The notes below the pieces were generated by a model. That model searched no databases and had not been told where the DNA came from. It was given only the letters and a program-made list of their open reading frames with translations. Position numbers and translations under genes: made by a program. 51,167 bases of DNA from a virus: positions 1 through 51,167 of the IMG/VR virus record IMGVR_UViG_3300048838_000881, one strand, 5' to 3'. Shown here piece by piece: positions 30,858-39,300 of this stretch (position 1 is its first letter; every line of letters begins with the position of its first letter).

Positions 30858-31481
30858 ATGCTGGTCACGTTAAACGACATTAAAACTTTCTTAGGTATTC
30901 CTTTAGTAAATACGGAATATGATGCGATTTTAACCGTGTTTCAAGAGAGCGTCGAGCAAAGCATTATTAATTATTGCCAGACGGATTTTGCGACGCATGC
31001 CATCGTCGGCCCCCCGGGCGAGATTCTTGACGGCGGGCGCCAGGACGTGCTTATCCCCAAGAATTTCCCGATCATTAGCGTCGAGCGCGTTTATTTTAAC
31101 GTGAACGTCGACGGCACGGGCGGCTACCAGCTGGGGAGCACGGATTATTTTTACGACGAGGGCTCGATCACGCTTCGCTCGCAGCATGCGCCGTTTGCTC
31201 GTGGCATCGTGCGCCTGGACTATACCTACGGCTATGCTGCCGTGCCGGGCGACGTGAAAGCTGCCGTCTATCAATCCGTTAAAGCCGAGTTTCAGCGCTA
31301 TAAAAAGAATTCTGAAGATATTTCAAGCCGCTCGAAGGGCGACGAGTCGGAGAGTTTTGGTACCGGAAATAGCGGCGCCTGGGACCCGCTCACGGGCCTA
31401 CCGCGCCAGATCGTAGCGAAGCTGCAAGCGTACCGGCTCTACGAGTTTCCGAACATAAACATGGCGCAAAGGAACCTGTAA
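30858..31481 (+). CDS. Head-tail connector protein (gp6/HK97-adaptor-like)
   Basis: A 207-residue protein whose N-terminal 60 residues (TLNDIKTFLGIPLVNTEYDAIL then SVEQSIINYCQTDF) are the helical part characteristic of phage DNA-packaging/connector proteins (gp6-like). A beta-rich insert follows (FPIISVERVYFNV), then YGYAAVPGDVKAAVYQSVKAEF, a helix common to the family. It forms the ring below the portal that extends the channel. Position between capsid and HK97-gp10-like genes fits. Confidence 0.8.
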   Translation: MLVTLNDIKTFLGIPLVNTEYDAILTVFQESVEQSIINYCQTDFATHAIVGPPGEILDGGRQDVLIPKNFPIISVERVYFNVNVDGTGGYQLGSTDYFYDEGSITLRSQHAPFARGIVRLDYTYGYAAVPGDVKAAVYQSVKAEFQRYKKNSEDISSRSKGDESESFGTGNSGAWDPLTGLPRQIVAKLQAYRLYEFPNINMAQRNL

Positions 31482-31487
31482 GCCCCT

Positions 31488-32078
31488 ATGCCTAAGGTAC
31501 TGGACATGCAAGAACTTGTCGCCTTTATTCGCGAAATGCCAAAGGGCATTGATCGCGCGGCGACGCTCGCTCAGCTGGCCGTGATTCAAGACGCCGAGCT
31601 TCGAGCCAAGAAGAACGCGCAAGCAAATTTTATCGGGCGAAACGGGCGGCGCCTCTCCGGCGCGCTCATGAACAGCATATATTCGGGCTTCGAGAAGTCT
31701 TCAAATTCACGTTACCCTGTCGCTTTTATCGGCGTGCGCAATATCCCCTACGGGGCGATTCACGAGTTCGGCGGCACGATTACGCCGAAGAAAGCTAAGA
31801 ATCTTTGGATACCGAAGCAGCCGAACGCCGGGCGCATGACGCCGCGCGAGTTTATGAACCTGCGACGCGCGAATCCGAGCCAGTATTTTCTAAACGATAA
31901 GGTAGCGGGCCGGTGGATAGGCGCCCAAGCAAGATCGCGCCAGCTGATACCGCTTTTCTTTCTAACCAAAAAATCTGTAATCCCCGAGCGCCCGTACCTG
32001 CGGCCCGCGATGGAAGTAGCGGTCGAAGCTTTTGACGGACGCTTCGAGCATTTCCTAAAGGCGGAACTCGATGGCTAG
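31488..32078 (+). CDS. Head-tail joining / tail completion protein (HK97 gp10-like)
   Basis: A 196-residue basic protein. The stretch FIGVRNIPYGAIHEFGGTITPKKAKNLWIP (around residues 83-112) is typical of the HK97-gp10/minor-tail-Z group, which act in tail or neck completion. It overlaps the next gene by eight bases. The middle is rich in K and R, as expected for a neck protein near DNA. Confidence 0.75.
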   Translation: MPKVLDMQELVAFIREMPKGIDRAATLAQLAVIQDAELRAKKNAQANFIGRNGRRLSGALMNSIYSGFEKSSNSRYPVAFIGVRNIPYGAIHEFGGTITPKKAKNLWIPKQPNAGRMTPREFMNLRRANPSQYFLNDKVAGRWIGAQARSRQLIPLFFLTKKSVIPERPYLRPAMEVAVEAFDGRFEHFLKAELDG

Positions 32079-32541
32079 CGTAAGCGTTCGCGGACAAATC
32101 TTAGAAGCTGTAAAAGCGCGCCTGGAGACGATCACCACGGCGAACGGCTATCTAACGAACGTTCAAAAGATTTATTTTGATAAAATCCCTATGGGCCTTG
32201 ATCTAGCGTCGTACCATTTGCCAGCGATTTTTTTAATCGACGGCCCCGATACGCTCGAATTCGAGCACGCTTGCGTGAAGGGAAACTGGGACCTACGCTT
32301 GCAGCTTTGGCATAACGAGGTGGGCGATATCGAGATGATTCATTTCGTGCGCGACGTGCTCAAGGCGCTTTTTGCCGACAGTGCCGTGGCCGCAAGAAAT
32401 GATAAGTTTAGATCATTACACTCTAGCCTTGTGGAGCTTATCCCTGCTACAATAAGCCCAGACTTGCACATGATAGATGCTAACCGCGTAAGTGAACTCA
32501 CGTTCATTGTGCGCTATCGTACAAAATTATTTGAAATGTAG
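32071..32541 (+). CDS. Tail terminator / tail completion-like protein
   Basis: A 156-residue protein. The N-terminus (ILEAVKARLETITTANGYLTN), a central segment of beta strands (LRLQLWHNEVGD) and a C-terminal strand-rich end (SELTFIVRYRTKLFE) are the usual layout of tail terminator or gpU-like proteins. The position between HK97-gp10-like and tail genes agrees. No residue-level hallmark is available, so confidence is moderate. Confidence 0.7.
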   Translation: MASVSVRGQILEAVKARLETITTANGYLTNVQKIYFDKIPMGLDLASYHLPAIFLIDGPDTLEFEHACVKGNWDLRLQLWHNEVGDIEMIHFVRDVLKALFADSAVAARNDKFRSLHSSLVELIPATISPDLHMIDANRVSELTFIVRYRTKLFEM

Positions 32542-32553
32542 GAGTTTCTGCCG

Positions 32554-32922
32554 ATGTTTAAGCTCGTATTACTGGTTGCTCTGTTTTTCTCTAGCGCTGG
32601 CTTTTCGCAAACTTTTTTCGACAACACCAAGGTCAATAAAGTAGAGCTTTATCGCACCGTCGTCGGCACGACGTCGGCCGTAGCGATTCCGGCAGCTTCT
32701 ATCGGTGGCAACGTGCTGTCGTGGAAGATTTGCAACGACGCTGTGAACACATCGACCCATCTTTTCGTAGGTAAAGCAACTGATGCAGCGACCGACGGCG
32801 TTATGCTTGGCAAGGGAACGTGCTTAGAATGTTTGAATTGCAAGGGTGCCACGCTGCAAAGCATGCGCGTTAAGGGCCAAGCGGCAAGTAACGGCTATAC
32901 CGTAATTCAGTATAGAAATTAG
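32554..32922 (+). CDS. Signal-peptide-bearing protein A of a secreted pair (122 aa)
   Basis: Begins with a classic Sec signal peptide (FKLVLLVALFFSSAGFSQ, cleavage likely after FSQ). The mature ~100 residues form a small domain with paired cysteines (CNDAVNTSTHL, then GTCLECLNCKG). The last ~75 residues resemble the C-terminal domain of the gene at 32994 (WKICNDAVNTSTHL, VGKA, TDGVMLGK, SNGY). Secreted proteins between the tail terminator and the major tail protein are unusual because tails assemble in the cytoplasm. A periplasmic or surface role such as superinfection exclusion, or a signal-like anchor that is not cleaved, are both possible. Confidence 0.65.
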   Translation: MFKLVLLVALFFSSAGFSQTFFDNTKVNKVELYRTVVGTTSAVAIPAASIGGNVLSWKICNDAVNTSTHLFVGKATDAATDGVMLGKGTCLECLNCKGATLQSMRVKGQAASNGYTVIQYRN

Positions 32923-32993
32923 CGCGTAAGTAACGTTTTCGCTATAAGTTGTACCTAGATTAATCCACAAGTAACGAGAAAGAGGGTTTACCC

Positions 32994-33707
32994 ATGTTCC
33001 GAGCGATACTCCTAGCATTCTTATTGGCTGCGTCCACAGGTTTTGCACAAGACAAAATAGCTAACGTCACTTTATACAGAACGACTGCTGCGCCGACCGT
33101 TGCCGAAATAGCGACGATCGAAACGGTGGCCGACGTCGCTGGGGCGCTTGGCGGGAAATATTTCGATATCTCAACCGCTGGCGATCTTATTTTATACCGC
33201 GTTTGGATTGACGTTGATAACGGCTCGACGGCACCCGCCGCAGCTGGACGCACGCTTATATCCGTTGAAATTGCGGAAGATGCTACCGACGCAGCCGTCG
33301 CCACAGCCATCGTCGCTACGCTTGACCCGCTGCCCGGTTTCGCGGCGGCTGCCGTTGACGAGCTTGTAACCGTAACCTATTCAGCAAAGGGGGCTGCGAC
33401 GAACGTAGCTGCCGGAACGTCTGGCTTTACCGTCGGCGTATCGACAGAAGGCGTATCATCGACGGCAGCTATTGCACCGGCGTCGATAGCTGGCAAGCTT
33501 ATTGGCTGGAAGATATGCAACGACGCTGTGAATACGTCGACACATCTTTACGTTGGCAAAGCGATGGACACCGAAACGGACGGTGTTATGCTTGGCAAAG
33601 ATCAATGCTTCGCGTGCACGCAATGTAAAAGCTCGCATCTTCAAGAAATGAAGGTATCCGCTCAAGACGGAAGCAACGGCTATTCGGTGCTTCAGTTCTC
33701 TAAATAA
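32994..33707 (+). CDS. Signal-peptide-bearing protein B of a secreted pair (237 aa)
   Basis: Also starts with a Sec signal peptide (FRAILLAFLLAASTGFAQ). After it comes an inserted ~110-residue alanine-, threonine- and valine-rich beta domain (residues ~35-155), then a domain matching the 32554 protein, with GWKICNDAVNTSTHLYVGKA and a CFACTQCK cysteine cluster near residue 203. The two genes are therefore paralogues, the second carrying an extra domain like the flexible inserts in tail proteins. They sit 71 bp apart. Function unknown; export to the periplasm or membrane is inferred from the signal peptide. Confidence 0.65.
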   Translation: MFRAILLAFLLAASTGFAQDKIANVTLYRTTAAPTVAEIATIETVADVAGALGGKYFDISTAGDLILYRVWIDVDNGSTAPAAAGRTLISVEIAEDATDAAVATAIVATLDPLPGFAAAAVDELVTVTYSAKGAATNVAAGTSGFTVGVSTEGVSSTAAIAPASIAGKLIGWKICNDAVNTSTHLYVGKAMDTETDGVMLGKDQCFACTQCKSSHLQEMKVSAQDGSNGYSVLQFSK

Positions 33708-33720
33708 AAAGTTATTTTCA

Positions 33721-33732
33721 CCTTATATAAGG
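33721..33732. other. 12-bp palindrome before the tail gene
   Basis: CCTTATATAAGG is a perfect palindrome that runs into the AAGGGG ribosome-binding site of the major tail protein gene. It could be an operator or a coincidence of an AT-rich leader. Confidence 0.3.
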
Positions 33733-33742
33733 GGTCATGTAA

Positions 33743-35347
33743 ATGGCTAAGTATAGAAGTAAAACGAATTATGCTCAGATCTATAACGGCGATCGTCAGG
33801 GGTTTAACCTCGGCATCGACGGTGCAATATTTTTGAAGCAAGAGGCAACGCCCAGGACTTTTCAGGCTCCTTCTATCGGAACGCAAGGAAAAAGCGAGGG
33901 CGCCACCTCAGCGTCGACCGATATTTCTGCGGAAGCTTCTCCCGGAACGCTTAACGTGAACGTTCGCGGCGCAGGCGCTGTGACGGCCTCCGTAGCGACG
34001 GCTGGCCTTACGACGGGCGCTTTAATTGCAGCGGCCCTAGAGACGGCGATCAATACGGCGCTTACGGCTGCTGGGCAAGATAATCGCGTCTGGGTTGATT
34101 TCGATAGCGGCGACGATCATTACATAGTTTACGACCAGGCGACAGGTACGGCATCGACCGTTGTGATTACCGACGGCGTGACGAATAACCTTGCCGACGA
34201 CTTGTTGCTCGGCACCGCTAACGGCGGAACGGAGACAGCTGGGACGGACGATACGGATTTTCTTCTTTACACGACCGGAGGCCCGACGTTCAATCAGCCG
34301 ATCGAATCAAACGCACACCGTTCTGGAAGATTCCACAGCGGGATTGTTAAATCCAAGAAAGTTGCTGAGTTCAATTTATCGACCTACATAAATATGAGTG
34401 GCGCGGCTGGTGCTTCGATTGACCCAGCGGTTAGGCTTTTATGGAAAAGCTTGATGGGAACCGAAACCGTTGTTGCGTCGACAGCGATTCGTTATACGCA
34501 GGGGCTTCCTAACTTCACCATGTCTATGGTTCGCGTGTCGACTATATTCGCTGAATATTATACCGGCGCATACGTTCGTGAAATGAACCTGACGTTTCCT
34601 GGCGACGGCCCGGCGACGTGTGAATGGAGCGGAAAAGCGTCGACTCGCTTGATCGCGGGTATCGGGCGCGTTAACGGAGCCGTAGTGGCGAACGCTAACG
34701 TTATCCTAGAGAACGGCGAGACGGACCGCTACGACGTCGGTGCTCCTGTTATGGTTGTCGATACGGATGGACAAACGATTCTTTACGGAGCCGACGGCAG
34801 CTTGACGGTAAGCAGCATTACGGCCCTTTCGCATACGCTCACGCTTAGCGGCGCTGTAAGCGTTGCTGACGAAGGATTTATTGTGCCTTGGCATCCTGGT
34901 GCCGTGCAGCAAACGGGCCGTGATGCGATCTTCACGGACCTTGAAGGCAGCTTCAAGCTTAAAGCTTCGGGCTCCAGCATCTGTGCTACCAATATCTCCG
35001 TGGCCGCTAACAACGACCACTATGATATTGATAACTGCTTCGGCGCAGATCACAACGAGGGCTTCGCGGCGGCGAACCGCATGACGTACACCTTCGGCGT
35101 GACGTTCGATTTATCGAACGAGAATTTCGCTGAAGTTGTGCAAACGACGAAATTCGCGGGGCTCGACCCTGTGATCGTGCTCGGCGCCACGTCGGGGCGG
35201 CATCTAAAGATATCGGCCCCGAACTGGATTCCAGCCGTACCGACGATCGAAGTACCAGAAAACGGACCGACACCAGTAACGCTCGAAGGAAACTTATTTC
35301 AAAGTGCCCCTGGTGCGCAGGATCCGATTTTGATAGAGTTCCTATAA
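33743..35347 (+). CDS. Major tail (tube) protein, large form with an inserted domain
   Basis: A 534-residue soluble, beta-rich protein that lies between the tail terminator and the tail-assembly chaperone, where the tail tube gene is expected. Residues ~45-170 are a low-complexity A/T/V/G insert resembling an Ig- or flagellin-like domain on the tail surface. The rest includes ISMSGAAGASIDPAVRLL-type strands and a C-terminal NIDNCFGADHNEGFA segment. It is longer than most tube proteins (200-250 residues), which the inserted domain partly explains. Followed by a strong terminator. Confidence 0.75.
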   Translation: MAKYRSKTNYAQIYNGDRQGFNLGIDGAIFLKQEATPRTFQAPSIGTQGKSEGATSASTDISAEASPGTLNVNVRGAGAVTASVATAGLTTGALIAAALETAINTALTAAGQDNRVWVDFDSGDDHYIVYDQATGTASTVVITDGVTNNLADDLLLGTANGGTETAGTDDTDFLLYTTGGPTFNQPIESNAHRSGRFHSGIVKSKKVAEFNLSTYINMSGAAGASIDPAVRLLWKSLMGTETVVASTAIRYTQGLPNFTMSMVRVSTIFAEYYTGAYVREMNLTFPGDGPATCEWSGKASTRLIAGIGRVNGAVVANANVILENGETDRYDVGAPVMVVDTDGQTILYGADGSLTVSSITALSHTLTLSGAVSVADEGFIVPWHPGAVQQTGRDAIFTDLEGSFKLKASGSSICATNISVAANNDHYDIDNCFGADHNEGFAAANRMTYTFGVTFDLSNENFAEVVQTTKFAGLDPVIVLGATSGRHLKISAPNWIPAVPTIEVPENGPTPVTLEGNLFQSAPGAQDPILIEFL

Positions 35348-35375
35348 GGTATTGGATTGCTCCAGTATAACGGAG

Positions 35376-35413
35376 AAGGGCTGCTAGTGTTTATATACTA
35401 GCAGCCCTTTTTT
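35376..35413 (+). terminator. Rho-independent terminator after the tail tube gene
   Basis: AAGGGCTGCTAGT (35376-35388) pairs with ACTAGCAGCCCTT (35397-35409) around an eight-base loop, followed by TTTT. The 13-bp stem is perfect. Confidence 0.9.
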
Positions 35414-35457
35414 GTGGTAAAACGAGTATAAATCTAACTTTATTGGAGCAAAATACC

Positions 35458-35934
35458 ATGGCTATTACACTCGTTCGCAGTATTCCGTTGAATGCTCTTG
35501 AACTCGTATGCGAGTTCGATGACGCAATTGATCAAGGCAATAGTGATATTGAAGAATACAAAAAGACGGCGGATATGAAGCATCTTAAGTTTCATCCGAA
35601 CAAGCAACCAACTATTTTCCTATGCAATTTTGATCTAAAAGGCAAAGAGGCCGCCGCGATTAAAAACGCGATGCTTTCCGGGCGCGACGACGAGGGCAAT
35701 CCCCAGCTGACGCTCGGGACGTGGTCGTTTCGCGTGATTAAGTACACGCTAAAAGATATCCGCAATCCTGATTATATCGAAGCGCACGAGCGTATAGATA
35801 TGAAAAAAGATAAGGACGGCTACGCGCATGATGATCTGCTAGCTATCTTAGATAAGGTCGGCGTCGTTAATGAATTATTTACGTTCTATAATAATCTTGT
35901 AACAACGAGCGCGAAGAATAACGCAAAAAACTAG
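35458..35934 (+). CDS. Tail assembly chaperone (gpG-like)
   Basis: I chose ATG 35458 (GGAG ten bases upstream); a TTG at 35443 lies in the same frame. The 158-residue product starts MAITLVRSIPLNALELVCEF and ends NNAKN directly at a TAG. The last codons contain an A AAA AAC heptamer, so a fraction of ribosomes should slip back one base and read on into the next frame, as lambda G and GT do. Short soluble protein, between tail tube and tape measure, exactly the expected position. The chaperones coat the tape measure and are absent from the mature tail. Confidence 0.85.
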   Translation: MAITLVRSIPLNALELVCEFDDAIDQGNSDIEEYKKTADMKHLKFHPNKQPTIFLCNFDLKGKEAAAIKNAMLSGRDDEGNPQLTLGTWSFRVIKYTLKDIRNPDYIEAHERIDMKKDKDGYAHDDLLAILDKVGVVNELFTFYNNLVTTSAKNNAKN

Positions 35935-36374
35935 TAGCGGCGCTCGTCGACTTGTGGTTCGCCGACGACGCCGCGAAAAAAGCATACGATTGTCGTCTTT
36001 GCCTTAAAAACCCGAGCGTCGCTAAAGAGCGTCGCTGCCAGGAACCAGGCTATCAGAATTTAAAGAAGCCGCGGCGCGTAGATGCTAGGGGATTAGAGTT
36101 TCCGTTTTGTCCTGGCAAAGCAACGTGGGCGGAAGACACTCTTGCGCTTTTTGAGCAGTGCAGGATTGCTCTAGAAACGGGTATAATGCCTAAAGAAGGT
36201 AGCCTAGAAGATCAGCCCGCCGAATTTGTCGACGCTTTTCCGTTATTCGTACAAAGATGGCGCGATCGCAATTATGGGCGCATATGGTCCGACGTGCAGG
36301 AGTTCACGAGCAAGGTCCTAGAAGCTGTTCTAGGCAAGAAGAAAGGCGGTAGCGCAGGTGGCCGTAGTAAATAA
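35922..36374 (+). CDS. Frameshift extension of the tail assembly chaperone (gpT-like part)
   Basis: This frame has no good start of its own; it opens just before the slippery site and is reached by a -1 shift, giving a fusion of about 305 residues (158 from the first frame, 147 from this one). Two cysteines near CRLC and one at RRC may bind metal. The region from AAALVDLW to EGSLEDQPAEFVDAFPLFVQRWRD is rich in W and acidic residues. Its TAA overlaps the start of the tape measure gene. In lambda-type phages this extension binds the tape measure. Confidence 0.8.
   Translation, partial: RKKLVAALVDLWFADDAAKKAYDCRLCLKNPSVAKERRCQEPGYQNLKKPRRVDARGLEFPFCPGKATWAEDTLALFEQCRIALETGIMPKEGSLEDQPAEFVDAFPLFVQRWRDRNYGRIWSDVQEFTSKVLEAVLGKKKGGSAGGRSK
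35925..35931 (+). promoter_or_regulatory. -1 programmed frameshift slippery site
   Basis: A AAA AAC (35925-35931) in the zero frame, followed at once by TAG. It is the textbook X XXY YYZ site. Shifting back one base continues as CTA GTA GCG and joins the downstream frame without a stop. Confidence 0.85.
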
Positions 36375-39300
36375 AGAAGTCCGCATCAAGCTTACGATCG
36401 ACGGCGACGACGGCAAAAGCATACAAAAAATTAGTACCACGGCTGAAAATAGCGAAAGCAAATTCAAGAACCTGGGGCTATCAATTATTGCTGTAAATCA
36501 GGCAATCGAATTAGCATCGCGTGCATTTCAAGTGTTTGCAGGTCCGATTCAAGATGCTGTCGGCTCTTTTGTCGAGGCCGAGCGTTCAATGGGGCGGCTT
36601 GCTAGCACGCTTAAACTCACTGGAGAATTTTCGCAACAAGTTATAGATGATTTTGAGGCATTTGCTGCGCAAATGCAAATGAATTCTACGCTTGGCGATG
36701 AGCAGGTGCGCGATCTTATTACGACTGGCAAAGCCCTTGGACTCACGAGCGAGCGCACGAAGCAGCTCGCCCAAGCGAGTGCTGATCTTGCAGCTGTTAC
36801 CGGGAAAGACGTGCAAGCTTCTTTCGTAGAACTTACGGGCCAACTTTCTGGAACAGCCGGGCGCCTTGGCAAACTAATTCCTGAGCTTGCGAATATGAAT
36901 GCTCAGCAACTTCGCATGGGCGAGGGCATAGATATCGTAGCCAAGAAGTTCGGCGGCTTCGCAAAAGCAGAAGCTCAAACGCTCGCCGGAGCATTTAAGC
37001 AAATTCAAGAGATAACGGGTGACGTTCAAGAAGTTATAGGCGAGCTAATTTCTATTATCGTTGGCTTGCCGGATAAGACGGCAGCCGTAAGAAGCACGCT
37101 GCTACAGATAAAAGATGCGCTGACTGATTTTATAGATACGGCAAAGCGTGTGCGCGCGGCTATCGAAGCGATTGATTGGGCGAAGATAGCGCAGGGCGTT
37201 ACACTGTTCGCTTTAGCGCTAGCATCTATTAATATTAGCGCTATTGCTGCCGGGCTTGCGACACTTGCTACGTCGGTCGCAGCACTCGCTGCCGCCGCAG
37301 CGCCGATCGTAGCTATATCTGTTGCGATTATCGGCGTCGGCTTGGCCGTAGATATTTTGATACGAAATTTAACCCGCCTCGACGAGCTAGCGGCGACGCT
37401 GCTTGCTACTTACGATTCACTGTTCGCAAGACTCCAGCGAGGTTTTAACGCCCTAGCGATCGGCGTGCTCACAGCTATTGAAACAACACTAGAAGGGCTC
37501 GCTCGGGTTGGCGTAAATACGGAAAAAGAGCTTATCACCGTGCGTGCTACGTTGCTCGGCCTTAGCCACGACATAGACGACATCAATACGAGCATTGAAT
37601 CTTTTGATGGAACGTTGCAAGATGCGGCAAAAAATATTGATTTCGGCATCGCTGGAGAAGCTGCGAAGTTTCTAAATATTATTCTAGGCGACACTAAACA
37701 AATAGCCTCCGATATAGCTAGCGAAACTGAAGATCATGGTCGTGCTCTAGCAGCGAATATTAAGCTAAGCAAAGAGCAGCTTGACGTTATAAAAAGCATC
37801 GAGCAAGAGAATACGGCGCTAGCGAACGATATCGCGAATATTGGTGCCTCGCAAAAGCAACAGATTTTAAATGCGCTTGACACTGAGTTAAAGCTTTTAG
37901 ATTTAAAGCGCGAGCGCCTTATTTTAGATGGCAAGATCAGCGACGAAGCTGAGCGTGCGCTCCAAGCGCAAGGCGAGCTTTTAAAAGCGCGCGCAGAAAA
38001 GCGCGTGGCCGATATCGCCGCACCGCAATTAATCTCGTCCGATACGATCCAAAAGTTACGCGATGGCATCGGCGACGGGGCTGCCGATCTTGCAGGAAAT
38101 ATCAATGGCGCTTTGAGCAGTGTTGCAAGCACGATAAGTGCTGCTATGGGCGCCGTAACATCGGTGCTTGATTTCGCGCAGCAAGTGATCGACTTTATAC
38201 CGACGATTATTAACAAAGTAACCAGCATTTTTGAAAGTCTAACAGCATTGCCGCAGACCATTTTAGATAGCCTTATCGGCGTCATGGGTCCGGACGGCCT
38301 TGAGGGTGGTCTTTACGCAGCTGTCACCGGATTCATCAAGGATTTTATTCCTAGCTTATTAAATAATCTGGTTAACATCGTTGAAAGCTTGCTCATGTTT
38401 CTATATGACGGCTTACCCGCAGCGTTCGAGAATCTTTTAGAAAAGCTTCCCGATATTATGAGTCGTCTTCTTGATCGTCTCCCGCATATCGTCGAAAATT
38501 TCGTCGTAGCATTTATAAATGCTATGCCGCGAATCACGATCGCCATGGTTGAATTTCTTATCATGCATGCGCCACGCATTGCTTTGAAGATGATGGAAGT
38601 CTTCGCGATTCGTTTGCCGATTGCAATCGTCAAGGGGATTATTGAGGGTGCCAAGCAGTTTATAGAACGCGTCTCAGCGTTCTTTTCAGGCAAAAAATTT
38701 AAAGCCCCGAAATGGATTGAGGAGCTTCCTGAAACGGCAAGTAAAGCGCTCAAGAATATCAGCAAAGAAGCGAGCCAGATTTTTCAGGTAAAAGACCTAG
38801 AAGACGCCGTTAAGGGTATCGACCTTGCCGAGCGTCTGAAGACGATCATCGACGATGCAGCTAAGAAAATGATGAGCGCATTCGATTATCTTAAGAAAAT
38901 TTGGATGTGGATTTGGGACAACATCCTTTGGCCGATCATCGGATTTTTCCGCGAAGTCTGGCTGTGGATTTACGAGACGATTCTAAAACCGATTATAGAC
39001 GCCTTTAGATTCTTATGGACCTGGATATATGACACGATTCTAAAACCCGTGCTTGAAGCATTCCGCGTGCTATTCACGTGGATAAGCGAGAAGATCGTGC
39101 AGCCGATCATGACGGCCCTGCAACGTATCGTAGAATTTATCGGAACGTTCGCCAAGGATATGGTGAAGGGCATCTGGGACGGGTTGAAAGCAGCGTTTAG
39201 CGGCGCAAAAACTTTCTTTTCAGAAGCTGGCGTATGGATTTGGGAAGGCTTAAAGAAAGCGCTCGGCGGGCTAGGTTCTTTTCTAAAGGGTATTTTCGAT

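Noticed and set aside
35952-36374. Independent gene starting at TTG 35952
   Set aside because: The frame is already open upstream to the slippery site and the TTG has no ribosome-binding site. It is reached by frameshift from the chaperone.
37734-38765. Long leftward frames inside the tape measure gene
   Set aside because: They are antisense shadows of the helical tape-measure sequence with low-complexity S/A/I content and no start signals.
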